From contig ML210177.1 of NCBI GenBank assembly GCA_004369085.1, forward strand, positions 124,001 to 188,000: a stretch of DNA of 64,000 nucleotides, given 5' to 3'. Of the stretch, positions 1-12,779 are shown piece by piece. The position numbers were made by a program, and so were the translations under genes. The stretch comes from Coprinopsis marcescibilis. Lineage: Eukaryota; Basidiomycota; Agaricomycetes; Agaricales; Psathyrellaceae. The notes under the pieces were generated by a model that had not been told where the DNA came from, searched no databases, and saw only the letters and a program-made list of their open reading frames with translations. Position 1 is the stretch's first letter. Each line of letters opens with the position of its first letter.

Positions 1-1
1 C

Positions 2-2397
2 GAAGCACAGGTATTCTCGGTTCAAGATCCCAGCCTCTTCTTCAGCATCTACAGCCCACCGCGAACCGAAGCCGCCTACAAACCTGCCCGTGACAGACTT
101 GAAGAAGACCTCAAATTTACTAGCAAGATAGTGAGTCGGTTAAAACTCGCAATTACCTACCGAACTGATTCTGTATACGAATATGAAACCCTCTGCCCTT
201 GTAACTGCATTCTAGATCACAAACCTATGCATCACGTTAAACGAGTTCCCATATGTGCGCTACTACCTACCAACAAACCACCCACCACTAGGACCCCTGA
301 AACCAAACGCCCAAACACGACCACCGCCACCTACGGAGGGATCGTCGAGATGGCGGACGAATCTTGCGCGAGGTGCGGAGGCCCGTGCTTTTGAGAGTGC
401 GGACATGGACTTTGTGACGAGGCTATTGGCGTTCATGGTGGAGGCCAACCTCGAAGAACACAAGAAGAATAACCCAGATTTTGGGGTAAGGTTATGCTTT
501 GCACTAATTAGACTTCACGAAACTGATTGCTATATGTATCTCTTAGAAACTGGATGGTAATAGGCCCCGGGGTGTCCTCATCATCACAGATCGCTCTATG
601 GATATGATGGCACCTTTCGTGCACGAGTTCACTTACCAGGCGATGGCACACGACGTTCTCCCCATTACAGATGGAAAATATACGTATGTGCCCATGCCTG
701 GATTTGGCGAGTGGAGACTGACGGAAGGAATTTCTAGGTACAAATTTCAGTCCGCCTCGAGCAGTTTCGAAGACAAGACTTCGACACTATCCGACGCCGA
801 CAATGTCTGGACAGAAGTCCGACACATGCACATGCGGGAAGCTATCGATAAACTTATGGCCGATTTCAACAAGTTCTTGTCAGACAACGCTGTTTTCAAA
901 GGGTAAGTTTTGGACAGTCATTCATTATCTTAGGTATTGACAATGTGACGCAGTGAAGGAGCGGCTAACCTCAACGACATGAGAGAGATGCTCGCCAATC
1001 TGCCTCAGTACCAGGAACAACGTGAAAAGGTGGGATATGCGATACCCGCGTGTTAGGTCTGCGGTTACTTACTACCGTTGCAATAGTTCTCGCTCCATTT
1101 GAACATGGCGCAAGAGTGCATGTCTAAATTTGAGAAAGACATGCTCCCGCCGATTGCCAATGTGGAACAGGTACGCCGTTCTGTAATTACTGCCACCGAA
1201 TTATCCAACGACCTTTTTATAGTGCTGCTCTACTGGACTCAATTCGCAAGGCAAGACTCCCAAGGGCTTGGTGGAGGAGATGGTGCCGCTGCTTGACAGT
1301 AGGGAAGTCAGGTTTGTCTAATCTCATCTCTACTATGTTTCCGTAAACTCATGCACATTCTTCCAGCAACATAAATAAAGTTCGAATTATCGCATTGTAC
1401 ATCCAATACCGAGACGGCGTACCCGACGAAGATCGTCGCAGGTTGTACCAACATGCTCGGCTCAGTCTCGCTGAACAAGATGCTGCCAACGCACTTGCTC
1501 ACATTGGCGTTCGCCTGAACAGGGTAAGTTTCGCTATAGTTTGCCGTTGAATGCATGTCTTAAATCGTGTACAGGCTCCAAACGACAAGGACAGGAAGAA
1601 GATAAAACAGAAACCATCCAAAGATGATGAGTACGAGCTTTCGAGGTTCAAGCCTGCATTGACCGCTGTTATCGAGGTGCGGGGTCGCGTTCGTCATTGC
1701 ACGTATCGTTTTCTCAACTCAAACTTTCCACAGGATCAAATCTCCGACAAGCTAGAGACCACCTTGTTCCCTTATGTCAAAGACGCTCCATCCCAAGTCA
1801 ATCTGCAGACAAGTCTCCGATCTCCACCACCACCTCAGACGACTTCTTTACGTAGCCAGAAGCCAGCCTGGCATCGAGCACCAAAGCAGTCCGCAATCTC
1901 GGACCACAAACAGAGGATCATCGTGTTCATGGCGGGTGGGATGACCTACTCTGAGATGAGAGAGGTGTATCAACTCTCCGAATCCTCCAAGAAGGAAATC
2001 ATCATCGGTAACATTCCTCTCCTCGTGAATTGACCAAATTCTCAACCATGTGCACCATCCAGGTTCTACGCATATGATCACACCGAACCAGATGGTAGAC
2101 GACCTCAAGGTTCTTGATCTGGGAGGAGCAGGATCCAAGGCCCTTCCGAACGGTTTACGGAATATCAAAGCCCCGCGTCCATTCCAAGAATTCTACGACG
2201 AGAAGTATTTCACCAAGGATCCTCCTCCTCCAGCCCGACCAGCAGCAACCCCGGTCGCTGGACGCCCGCAGGTTTCTGCCAAGTCCAACATTATCCAGCC
2301 TTCGCCTACAAACTCGTTCCAAGGCTCGAGCTACTCTTCAAGCGGCACCGCCGAGGACAAGTTGAAGAAGAAGAAGCGAAACCTCTTTGGATTCTAG
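2..2397 (+). CDS. SEC1: Sec1/Munc18-family exocytosis protein (5' truncated)
   Basis: Sec1-family proteins bind syntaxin-type SNAREs and promote SNARE assembly for vesicle fusion at the plasma membrane. The window opens inside the gene: the first visible exon (2 to about 129) reads in frame, the next starts near 216 and contains the FPYVRYYLP stretch typical of Sec1. The exon after 500 carries the RPRGVLIITDRSMDMMAPF block followed by a HEFTYQAMAHD stretch, both hallmarks of the family. Further exons run to the TAG at 2395-2397. The C-terminal tail after the conserved domain is Pro/Ser-rich and ends in a basic KKKKRNLFGF stretch, as in several fungal Sec1 proteins. At least seven short introns are visible. 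It converges on RPT4, with about 140 bases between the two stop codons. The N-terminal half of domain 1 lies outside the window. Confidence 0.9.
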
Positions 2398-2538
2398 TGG
2401 ATTATATACTATACCAGATGCACGCATTGTAAACATTACCATTAATATATTTTCAGATACCCGGGATGTTTTCGGCTCGTAAGAAGAAAGTCTTGCAGAC
2501 CGAAATAGGATATGAGGTACAGATAGGATACACAGGTT

Positions 2539-4046
2539 TTACGCAGAATATTCCAGTTTGGCTGCAGGGAGCTATTTTGAACAACGGGACGGAGTATTGA
2601 AAGGGATGCAAACGTACTTTCATGCTTCTTCGCCTCGCCAACCTTTCTGGCAGCCTTGACTAAATCCTCTTGGACGATGTATTCTCTGTCGTCGCGGATG
2701 GCGAACATACCAGCTTCCGTCACGATGTTTCTGAGATCGGCACCGTTGAATCCGTCCGAGAGCTTCACGACCGCCTCGTAATCAATTTCACCGCTCTTGT
2801 TCACTGGTGCAGCGTGAATCTTGAGAATATCCAGTCTCCCCTGTTCATTTGGCAGTGGAACTTCGATTTTACGATCCAGTCGGCCAGGTCGCAACAAAGC
2901 GGGGTCGAGGGTATCCGGACGATTGGTGGCCATGATGAGTTTCGTTTGTCCTAGCGAGTCGAAACCGTCCATTTGGTTAAGAAGCTATAGAAAGCGATGG
3001 TTAGCGTCACGCCTTGGCTTGAACAGGATAAGAGACGCTTACTTCCATGAGTGTTCGTTGAATTTCGCGATCCGCACTCGTTCCTTCTGAGAAACGTCGA
3101 CCACCAATAGCATCGATTTCGTCCATGAAGATGACACATGGTTCGTGCTCGCGAGCATACCCGAACATCTCTCGTATCACACGGGCGGATTCTCCGATGT
3201 ATTTGTCGACGATGGCGGACGAGACGACTTTGAGGAAGTTGGTTTGAAGTGTGGCTGCGACTGCACGGGCGAGGAGTGTTTTCCCAGTTCCGGGAGGTCC
3301 GTACAGCAGGACACCCTTTGGTGGTTTGATTCCCACTCGGGTAAATAGCTCTGGGTTGAGAAGGGGTAGTTCGATAATCTATACGATGTTAGCAACGCAA
3401 CGAATGGAGACAAGGATGAATTGCACCATACCTCTCTCAGTTCACGGACTTGTTCGCCAAGACCTCCGATTCCGGCAAATGAAGCGCCTCCTGGGTCTTC
3501 CATGCTCATCTTGTACACCAAAGGATCAACCTCTCGGGGCAATATCCGCATGATCGTGAGGGTGGTCATGTCTAATGAAACACGAGTGCCGGCTTTCAGT
3601 TTAGCGACGGGTAGTGTTGGTCTATAGGACACAACATAGCGGGGACCGGAGGAGGCTTTCACAATGACTAGAGAGTATGGCTTCGATGAGAGTTAGGATT
3701 AGGAAAAGAAAAGACATACAGCGGTCGTCGTCTAATTGCTTCATGACCTCGCCAATTATTTGGCCGACGGATTGGACAGCTTTGATATCTTCCTCGGTCT
3801 TTGCATAGTTCTTCTCCAAGTCCTTCAACGAGAATCTTACTGTGGATACCGTTCAATTATACGCCAAAATTATGTTGGATCGCCTTACGATTCTTGAGGC
3901 TTTCGCTACTGGTTTCATGTTGCTTCAGTTTCTGTAGCCCAAGGTCAATATATATTAGATATGAGGGGGATATTTCTAACCTCTCTGTAGCCTTTGAGGG
4001 CGTCTTTGCGTCGTTGATCTATGGTGTCGGACGATGTGGAAGCCAT
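2539..4046 (-). CDS. RPT4: 26S proteasome regulatory ATPase Rpt4 (PSMC6)
   Basis: One of six AAA+ ATPases of the 19S base that unfold substrates and feed them into the 20S core. Reading down from the ATG at 4044-4046: a short coiled N-terminus, an OB-type segment ([23 protein letters not shown]), then the AAA module with Walker A GPPGTGKT, Walker B IFMDEID, the [19 protein letters not shown] sensor/arginine-finger block and the C-terminal helical domain. The last exon joins as ...KKHETKLEYSA with TAA at 2539-2541, matching the short KLxY tail of Rpt4 orthologues. Length is about 390-400 residues, normal for the family. There are about six small introns. It diverges from the CCCH-RBR gene across about 290 bases. 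The subfamily call rests on the [14 protein letters not shown] linker region and the C-terminus. Confidence 0.93.
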
Positions 4047-4336
4047 AGTTGCTGGTAATTGCTAGAAAGCCTTGACAATGACCTCGCGAGAACGCGTAAG
4101 TGACGCGTTTCCCTTCCCGAAAAGGCAGGACACTCACCTGACCTGCATGAGCGGGCCGTCATTGCCGGGTGTGAACGAGGGGATTCCGACGATCATCACA
4201 ATCGATCCTTCTTGCGCTTCCACCGCAGCTCACCGCAGTCGCCCCGTGCCTAGATATGCATTCAGTGATATAAAGACTCCCTCGCCTGCTACTGCGGTCT
4301 CACAGGTACCCCTACCTTCTTGTCCGCACTACTACG
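4047..4336. promoter_or_regulatory. Shared upstream region of RPT4 and the CCCH-RBR gene
   Basis: About 290 bases between two divergent start codons, so both core promoters must lie here. No clear TATA box or recognised transcription-factor site was identified. Confidence 0.4.
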
Positions 4337-7300
4337 ATGAGCGAATCGAACAGTATGTCCTTCATCTTTCTAGTCGACCGACCCAGCTGACATCCGTTAG
4401 AAGAGCATAAGAAGACAAAGAAAAAACCATGCGTTAGCTATGTGCAGAAGGGGAAATGTGCCTTTGGGGACAGATGTCGCAATTCGCATGATTCGTCTCT
4501 GAGCAGTGCCAACGGGGTCAAGGCAACTCAATCCCCGGCGAAGACCAGCGGGGTCAAGGCAACTCAATCCCCAGCGAAGACCAGCGGGGTCAAGGCAACT
4601 CAATCCCCGGCGAAGACCAGCGGGGTCCAGGCAAATCGATCGGCGAGCACCAGTGGGCCGCGACGGAAAGGTCAACCACCTGCCTCCTCAACCTCGCGTC
4701 CTCTCAAAGCACCGTCCATCGCGTCGACCAATGTCAGCCGGAGCCCTACACCGCCGGATCCGTCTATCATGGGCTCAGATGATGAGGACATGTGTAACTT
4801 TTATCCAAATTGCAATGATGATGGGTGTGCACTTCTGCATGTAGACCCGATGAAAAGAATGCCTCCCCATCCGCCAGGTGGGATATACCCTTGATTCTGA
4901 CACTGCTTCCGTCGACTAATTTCTCCCGTGATGAAGCTCGCCCAACTCCCAGTGCCAACAGGCCGTGCAACTACGCCTTGAAAGGCAGTTGCAACCTGGG
5001 TCCTCAATGCAAACATGATCATCCTGCCGATCACATCGCCGCACCAGTGAAGGCGGTAGCATCCTCCAACGTTAGTAATAGACTCAAGGATACTTACCGC
5101 CCCGCTTCACCATTCGGTTATACTGGGATTGATGTCCAACCAAACGACCAGGAAGAAGGTAAGTAGCGTCACCTCTATCTATCTGTGGAATTCTCAACTA
5201 TCATGCATAGCAACAGGCGTTGACGATGAGGGACCGGACTCAGATGGAACAGAGGACGGGACCCAATATTCCGCTGCACCAATGAAACAGACAAGTGCAT
5301 ATGGGGCCGAGCTCGGCGCTGCAGTAAAGAATGTCACTGAAATCGTTGAATACAAGGAAAGCCTTTACGAATTCAACAGGAACAGGCCACGAAATGTACC
5401 TCGTCCTGCGCCGCCGCCTATTATCCCTCATGTTGCACCACCACCGGCCATCCCTCATATTGCCCAAGTCATCTTGCATTGGAGTCAGTTTGCGGACCCA
5501 TACGCGGATGGAAACACTGCTTTCTGCAAGCAATTGGCTCAGAACAATTGTTTCCTTCAGGAGAAATGTCGTTTTCGGCATTCTCTCACACTAGATGAAT
5601 ACACGTTGCTATTCAAGGACCAGCAACCCAATCTTTCGACCATTGGCCAGTCGCCCGAAACCGCCAGGCAGCAACCATTGGTCTATACAGCGGTGGCCAG
5701 TCCATTATCCCCACAGCAGCACGTCTCTTCCGTTACGCCCCCAGCACCTGCTCAAACTGCCGCAGAACCCTCTCCAGCACGCACAACCACCAGAGTGTGC
5801 ACTTTCTTTAGGACGGGGAACTGCAAAAACGGCTCCAAGTGTCCTTATTTACATGCAGGCACGCCAATAGGGGACAACAACTCCTCCGAAGCCAACTCAG
5901 AGCAACTCCGGGGCTCCAGTCCCACCCAGATCACTTGCCGATTTTATTCCAACAACAAGTACTGCAAGAACGGCGACAATTGCCCATATAGCCATGTCAC
6001 CTCATCCGATATCCAGCGATACGCCTCTCAGTCTGCAGCAGCGCCTCAGGAAGATATTTGGGGTGCCACGCAAACCCACGACTGGGGCGCCACTGAACAT
6101 TCGGAAGACAATGGATGGGGTTCCGAGGCGAAGCCAGAATACAGGACACCCAACGAAGGCGACCAGTGGTCTTCGTCCGTTGGTGATAATAGATACGGCA
6201 TCGACAGACAGTGTCACGATTATCGCGACGGTACCTGCCGCAGAGTTAGATGCAAATTCAGCCACGATCTCTCGAGTCAGAGCAATCGAGGAGGGAGTGA
6301 TCGCTCTATACAAGGAGGTCGCTACGATAATGGATCTGATACGCGAAGACCATGCACCTTTTACCAGAAAAATGGGAATTGCAGAAAAGGCGACGAATGC
6401 AACTTCTCCCACAGCGATAGTGGGTTTGACTCTGGTTCGGGTGGATCTCGACAGGCGGTGGAAGAAGAAGTCAACAACGGATGGGGGGCATCTGAAAACC
6501 TTGCTTGGGGCGATGACGAGGAAACGAATCCCAACGAAGTAACGACAGCTGAACCTGAAGACACCTCCGCAGCGGAATGGCCAGCCGACGACAACGAAGA
6601 AAATGGCGATAACGGATGGGACAAGCAATCCGAATCATGGACCGACCCTTATGAAGATAGTGGCGATACTGGCCAAGCCAAACAAAACCTCGCCTGTAAA
6701 GCCTTTGGCCAGGGAAATTGCTCCAAAGGGGACGACTGCCGATATATTCACGCTCCCCCTTCAGACCAGCATGCGCAGGAGAGCTCAAGCGCAACCTCAG
6801 CCCAAGCACCGGACGATGACGAACAGGACCAGCAATTGGACGATCAAGACGTTGGTACCTCAGAGAATAATGTCAAGACGCCACCGAGATCACCCTCCCC
6901 AGTAGGTTTTGGTGGCCTTGTTCGCATTTCTCGAGCTGATCCTCTTTTCCGTTTAGGTTCAGGAAATCCATCCGATAGTCGAAAAAGTAATCCACGACTG
7001 TACCATTCGATTCGACGCTGGTTGTCAGCCAGAAGAGGTGATGACCGCAGCAGATTCTCGAAAAATCGTTCTGTCCAATCTTCCCGTTGATGCAACGAAC
7101 GAAGAAATCCGTCAACTGGTCAATGCTTTCGGGACCGTAAAGGAGATAGAGCAATTGGCAGTAACGGCAGACTCCTCAACGATGACCATCGAATTCGAAG
7201 ACCACCGCAATGCCATTGGAGCAGTTCGTTGCCTTAACGGACAAACCTTCGCTGGGAGGGTAATTGTCACTCGTTTGGACTCTCGCGCTTCGGTTGTTGC

Positions 7301-8879
7301 ACGTTCCCCGTTGCACAGTCACGTCTTGATGGTGTCATGGCCATCCCCGACTCTTATGGCGTGGACATTTTACGACACTATCACTATCGCGAAACAAGCC
7401 GCGCAGAAACTGGACGGTCTCAAATTTCAAGGCCGTACGCTTAAGGCACTCTTCGATAGACCCGGGAAAAAGGGCCCCTACCCTGTGCGCATTTCGAATC
7501 TTCCCTCTGGTACCTCGAAGATCGACGTTCAACATTTACTGGCCGAGCCCGCCCCGGCCTTAATCACGCTTGGGGAACCCACTTATACAGAGTCACCCTT
7601 GGATCATGTACGCGATACCCTTCAAGAGGTTGGGAGGGTCGAGTCATTCGAAGTGCTACCGGACGACAACATCTCGAAAACGACAGCGTATGCTACCATG
7701 GAGGCTTATACGGCGGCTGAAGAGGCCTTCTCTAGTCTCGATGGAATCAAACCGGACTACATCGGAGGACAAACGCTCAAGGTCCAACACGTCTACCTTG
7801 CCAAACTCGTCGTACCAGCTAAAGGATTCGACTGCGTCACTGACGAGTTCAAGATGCTCAAGGACCAATACAAGGGGAAATGCGTCATGATCCAATATAT
7901 GCAACAGGACTCCTGCATCATCCAAATACATGCCTCAGGCAATGAGCCTCTTTTCCCCCAGGCAAACGCAGATCTGGAGAACTTGGCGAACGGATTTATT
8001 GTCGTTGGGAGCGATGATAGCCCCACCTGGGACGACTACTTGGACTCTGCAAGCGGCAAGAAATCCATCGACATGCTTAACGCCCGACCAACCGATACGC
8101 CATATTTCATCTACGTCGACCCTCGGCTGAAAGTCATTCGCGTATACGGCGCAGAGGATGCGAAAATCAAAGGGCAATCGGACGTTCAAAAATTATTAAA
8201 AACAGTCGCGAAGAACTACCACATCCTCGACATCCCAAGGCTCAAGATATACGCAGTGTACTCCGGCGTCCTTAAAACCCTTCAAGACAAAATTGGTGCC
8301 AACAAGGTATCGCTCGACGTTGTGAGTTCCAAGCTCATTGTGAGAGGTAATCCCGATGACCTCGAGAAAGCCAATCTCGCAATGAGCATCCTCCCTCCCA
8401 CATCGACCGACTCGACTGTTGCTCGTCACAAATTATGTCCCATTTGTGAGCGAGCTCCAGTCGAACCTGTCAAAATGGGTTGCAGACATGCTTACTGCCA
8501 AGCCTGTCTGCAATTCGCTTTGTCAAGTACTGCGAATCGAGAAAGCGGAGTCGAACCTTTCTTTGTATGCGTCTTTTCCAGCAACTCCGAACCACCAATG
8601 GTTTGTGGCGCGCCGTTGTCCTATGTGGCTGTCAGGGACACTCTGACCATAGCTACTGAATACGATTTCCTGAAGGCATCCTTCGTTCGCTTCGTGCACG
8701 CGAACAGGGATCGGTACTTCTTCTGCCCGAGTCCCGGTTGTTACTCTGTATACGGGGCGAGTGAAGAAGGAAGTGTTATTCGCTGCATGCACTGTCAAAC
8801 TTCTATTTGCCCCCATTGCTGTTCAAGGGCTCACGATGGCCTACTGTGTGGCGAGAGGGCAATCGTGGGCTCCGTTTAG
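4337..8879 (+). CDS. Multi-CCCH zinc finger, RRM and RBR-like (RING1-IBR) protein lacking RING2
   Basis: Exon 1 is 4337-4352; joining to 4401 gives MSESNKEHKKTKKKPCVSYV and creates the first finger. I count nine CCCH fingers from residue ~15 to about the middle of the protein: mostly C-x7/8-C-x5-C-x3-H, one C-x7-C-x4-C-x3-H near 6210, and one Nab2-like C-x5-C-x4-C-x3-H near 4790. Between fingers 1 and 2 lies a 12-residue tandem repeat. The region between later fingers is acidic and Trp/Gly-rich. After the intron at about 6901-6957 come RRM-like segments (KIVLSNLPVDATNEEI; VRISNLPSGTS) and a KH-like stretch. Near the C-terminus is a RING1-like CPICERAPVEPVKMGCRHAYC and an IBR-like CPSPGC...CMHCQTSICPHCC. 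TAG at 8877-8879 ends the protein right after the IBR, so no RING2 with a catalytic Cys is present. Family members of this layout normally continue into RING2. Probably RNA-binding; ligase activity doubtful. Exact role unknown. Confidence 0.82.
4514..4657 (+). repeat. 36-bp in-frame tandem repeat in the CCCH-RBR gene
   Basis: Three nearly identical 36-bp units start at 4514, 4550 and 4586 (one A/G difference in unit 2), followed by a degenerate fourth unit to 4657. Each encodes GVKATQSPAKTS. The unit length is a multiple of three, so copy-number change keeps the frame. The repeats lie in the linker after the first CCCH finger. Confidence 0.95.
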
Positions 8880-9597
8880 CCTTTTTAATATGTTCGTAAC
8901 TAAATATCATCAACTTGTAACACCTCCCTCCTTGTTCTCTGTCGATATGGTCAAGGCCTGTATGTACATTGCCATTCTGTAAAAATGAATCTAATTTATG
9001 TAATGATGTATGGGCGGGTGCTTGAGCTCTTGTGGCTTGCAATGAAACTCTAGTAAGAGTCATGATTGTTGTGCTCGGACCAATTGATCGATGTCGATCA
9101 TTGAAGCTTGAAGTGAAATCATTCTATCATTTGGTACAGGTTTGTCAGTGACCAAATTAACGACGACATTTGTCGGCATGGACCCAGCGTCTCCATTGCA
9201 TGCCGCCAAATAGGTCAGCTCGCATGGAATAGCGCAAAATACGAAGGCCACGGTGGTTGAATCGGTATCGAAGGTCTTGTCTCTAGACAGTAGATTGTCC
9301 TCCATTCCGAGAAATGGAGAATCCGAGTCTGAGTCAGATGTCGGCGTTCACTGAGCTGTACAACTCGGTCAATCCAGGCATAGCCTGTACGTCCACCAGG
9401 ACTCGAGCTTCCGTAGAAACTCAGGTAAGCGCATCCTGTACGCTGTCTACGCTTTTCTCGATAACCTATGGCGACCGGTGTTTTCATAGCAAGGCATAGT
9501 CCAGCTGTGGTACCCAGAGCATCTCAGCTGTCGCGACAACCGCAGCGCTCTCTGATTCTGACCCGTACTTCTCTGGGGACAAGGAGCTTGCGACGCA
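8880..9597. other. Intergenic region with only weak coding signals
   Basis: About 720 bases between the CCCH-RBR stop and the GT90 start. A minus-strand open frame at 9060-9305 (81 residues) looks moderately protein-like and could be the last exon of a small gene whose upstream exon lies near 9340-9400, but no splice solution or family could be established. The 3' region of the upstream gene and the promoter of the GT90 gene must be here. Confidence 0.4.
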
Positions 9598-12500
9598 ATG
9601 CTTCATCTTCGACATACTGGCCGTTTCGTTGCGACTCATCCACGCGTACGGGCATCCATCTCTCGAGTGATGCAACGTCACATTCGGGGCCCAGTTCTCA
9701 TGGTCATTGCAGTTGGTGCTGCCGTGTTTCTTGCAGGGATGGTTCATGATTGGGTTCACCCTTGGAATCAACCCTCGACTACGTATGCCCTCTTCTCTTT
9801 CCTTTCGCAACTGTTCACTAAGTCTGTCATTTCTACAGCACCGTAGAGAGGTCAATGGCTTACAACATAGACGACCACATCCTCACCACAACTCTGATAA
9901 GGACGGCAATCACGACAGAAACTATAATTCCCGAGCCTTCTAATATGGTTGATTCTTCCTCCTCGAATCCCCCCTTGGATGCATTCGGATTTCTTATTCA
10001 ATCTCTCGATCTTTCGACAGATTCCGAAACCCCGCTCACCCAAGCATCCTCCGCGCCCTCTAACGCCAAGCACTTTTATCGAGCGGATGGACTACTGGAA
10101 GTGAATTCTCAAGGACCACACCCCATCTTCGAACTCGTCGAGCAAGCTGAACAGCAGTGGAGGGAGAAACGCGGTCGCGCTAGCCGTACTCTGAAAGAAG
10201 CTTGCGTGGAATACGCGCGACGGTATGGAAGACAACCACCTTGGGGCTTCGAACGCTGGTCAGTCCCAAGTTTTCAATACATATATGGTTTCAACCTACT
10301 ACGATTCAACAAGGTGGCGATACGCAAAACGGCATAATGTTCAGCTTCCTGACGAATATAACCAAATTCATCAAGACTTAGAGCCCTTCTGGGGGATGGA
10401 TCCGAAGCAGCTGCAATTTATTCAACGTGAATACGAGACTCGTGGTGATTCATACACAGTGGGTAAGGGTAACATATATTCTCCCGTCAAGTATCGCAAG
10501 TAAAAGTAAACCATTTTCAGGCAAAGATGTCCCAAACTCGCCGCTTAGAATGCTTCGTGGATCAGTTACTTCGGCAGAGGACGAAAGGATAGCCAATCAG
10601 TTGCACGATGGGGCAGACATGATCGCCGATCTGTTGCGGGAAGTTGAGCAGGATCTACCAAGCTTTAGGTACCGTTTTCTATCATAGCACTACGACAGGC
10701 GATGCTTAGCGAGAATCCAGAGCCACTTTTAGCCCGCACGACAACCCCAATCTGTTATCGGACTGGGAACTGAGGGAAGAGGCGATTCAGGCAGCAAAGC
10801 GTGGAGAATGTACGGCTGCGTTTGATGGCCCATCTTCTTCTACCGACTTTATAATGACGTTGCGTATACAGACCTCGACCTCACACAGTCTCGGAATCAT
10901 CGGGTGCACGGCTGGAAGACTGCGTGTCCTCAAAACTCCCCTATATGGCTTAACTCTTTGCCTACATCATCGGCGAATGGAGTTACCAGCCCTCCCACTC
11001 TTCGACAACTAGAAAAGTTCAAATTCACGAGCCCATATTCGCAACATGATTCTTTCAGAGCCGGTCGTTATCCCAAAACGTTCATTTACAATCATTCAGC
11101 GACGTTTTCCCCTTGTGAACATCCCGCACACCTATTGCTCCATGGGCAGTTCCTACGTTACGGGTCTGGAGGTCCTGTGAGTCTCAGAGCGCAATCAAGA
11201 CCATCGGGTATGTTATGTCTCCCTTCTAATTTCATAATGCATCTGACCTCCTTCGAGGAAATGATAAACCCCCGATACACTTCGGGATGGTCCCAGTCTT
11301 TAGCTACAGCCCGACTCGTCTCCACGATGAGATTACAGCGGCGGTTCCAAATATGTGGTCTGACGATATCTACCCTCGGAATGTAGGGCTATAAGTTTAC
11401 TTTCTCGCACACATGCTTATCGCGAACCTATTCAGAATGACCCACTGTTTCATGACAAGCCAGATTCAAGGCTACACTGGCGAGGCAGTAATACGGGAAT
11501 GTGGCATGGCAACTCTAAGGATGCGGAGAATATACAGAAGGCATTGAGCGCGGCTTTGGGAGAGGTTAGCCGATCCCCGTCTTGCCACTGGATTAGCATT
11601 TGCCCATTGACTACGTATCATCCCAGACTAGAACCGATGTCAAGCTCAGGATCGGCCCAGACCGCGCGTGGTGGCTGTCTCAGCGAGGCCGTCTGGTTAA
11701 TTGGGCGAACCGCATGTGGGAAGGACGTCATGAAATGGAGCCCCTCGCCACTGCATCGACGAACATTGGGGTCCCACACGAGCTCTGGAAGCGCTCCGCT
11801 GATTCAGAAATAATTGAACGGGACCTCGGTCCATCGAACGATACTGACCCTCCACTACGACCTCATGCCCCACATACGCGGGAAGCAATAAGGGTAGCAG
11901 TTTCACGTGGGGTCCTCAGGTCCCCTCCTTCAAATAGCTCCACCCTCTCCCGCCGTGACGGGCGGGGAGAACCTCAGTCAGGAGGCGATACCCACGAGAG
12001 TCGATCCCTACTCAAGTCAGAATGGGCACCCGCAATGACTGACATCGCGTTTGCTGGGTTTCCATTAGCCTGCGAGGGAACTACGTGCGATCACCTCAGA
12101 GAGATGTACGAGTTCCGAAAAGCACAAGGAACTAAGGAGCAAGGGCAATACAAGTTCATCATGGATGTAGGTCCTGCACAACGGTACACACAAATACCTT
12201 CTAACCAGCCCACTCAGGTGGACGGAAATGGGTGGTCTTCCAGGTTTAAGCGGTTGATCACCACGAACAGCCTCATCTTTAAGAGTACGATCTATGCGGA
12301 ATGGTGGGTTTCTTTTGTCGCGTTTTATATGTACGGCCTAATCGGTCCCTCAAATACAGGTTCACCGATCGCATTCAACCTTGGGTACACTACGTGCCGA
12401 TACAGGTCGACTATTCAGACCTTCTTGACGCTTTATACTTCTTCCGGGGCGATCCATCCTACCACAACAACCATCTCTCCATGGCAGCGAAAATCGCCAA

Positions 12501-12648
12501 AGCAGGCAGAGATTGGAGCAAGGCTTATTGGAGAAAGGAAGACATGGCTGCGTATATGTATCGGTTGTTCTTGGAGTATGCTCGCGTGATGGGTGACGAG
12601 AACGGGGAAAGGAACAGCTACACTTATAGACCTGAGGACGAGGTATAA
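9598..12648 (+). CDS. CAP10-like glycosyltransferase family 90 protein, type II membrane protein
   Basis: CAP10/GT90 enzymes are Golgi glycosyltransferases (xylosyltransferases in Cryptococcus) acting on glycans or cell-surface polysaccharide. The ATG at 9598 gives a short basic N-terminus followed by a single hydrophobic anchor (PVLMVIAVGAAVFLAGMV), as expected for a type II Golgi enzyme. Exons deduced from frame: 9598-9782, 9839-10258, 10314-10462, 10521-10668, 10721 onward, about 10872-11207, 11297-11382, 11436 onward, 11629-12168, about 12217 onward, and the last from about 12360. Diagnostic blocks include PPWGFERWWRYAKRHNVQLP, LHWRGSNTGMWH, QRGRLVNWANRMW, KFIMDVDGNGWSSRFKRLI and the C-terminal FRGDPSYHNNHLSMAAKIA. 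About ten introns. Converges on the M20 peptidase gene with about 130 bases between. Donor sugar and acceptor cannot be read from the sequence. Confidence 0.88.
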
Positions 12649-12779
12649 GAAGGGGGATTCGTTGCAATAGACGGCCGATACAATCTCTCTCGTGGACATG
12701 GACCTTTATTTAATTTAAGCCACACACCAACTCCAACTGAAACCTATGTAAAGAGCCACAACCCACGATAAACAGTTTC

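Noticed and set aside
2453..2641. Small frames at the RPT4 3' end
   Set aside because: These read through the last RPT4 intron; the spliced form gives the expected KLEY-type C-terminus.
6002..6628. 208-residue minus-strand frame within the CCCH region
   Set aside because: Lies wholly inside the CCCH fingers, whose frame is unambiguous; its composition is repetitive Ile/Val/Arg.
9060..9500. Possible small minus-strand gene upstream of GT90
   Set aside because: The 81-residue frame looks somewhat protein-like, but I could not join it in frame to an upstream exon with clear splice sites, nor name a family. Left as intergenic.
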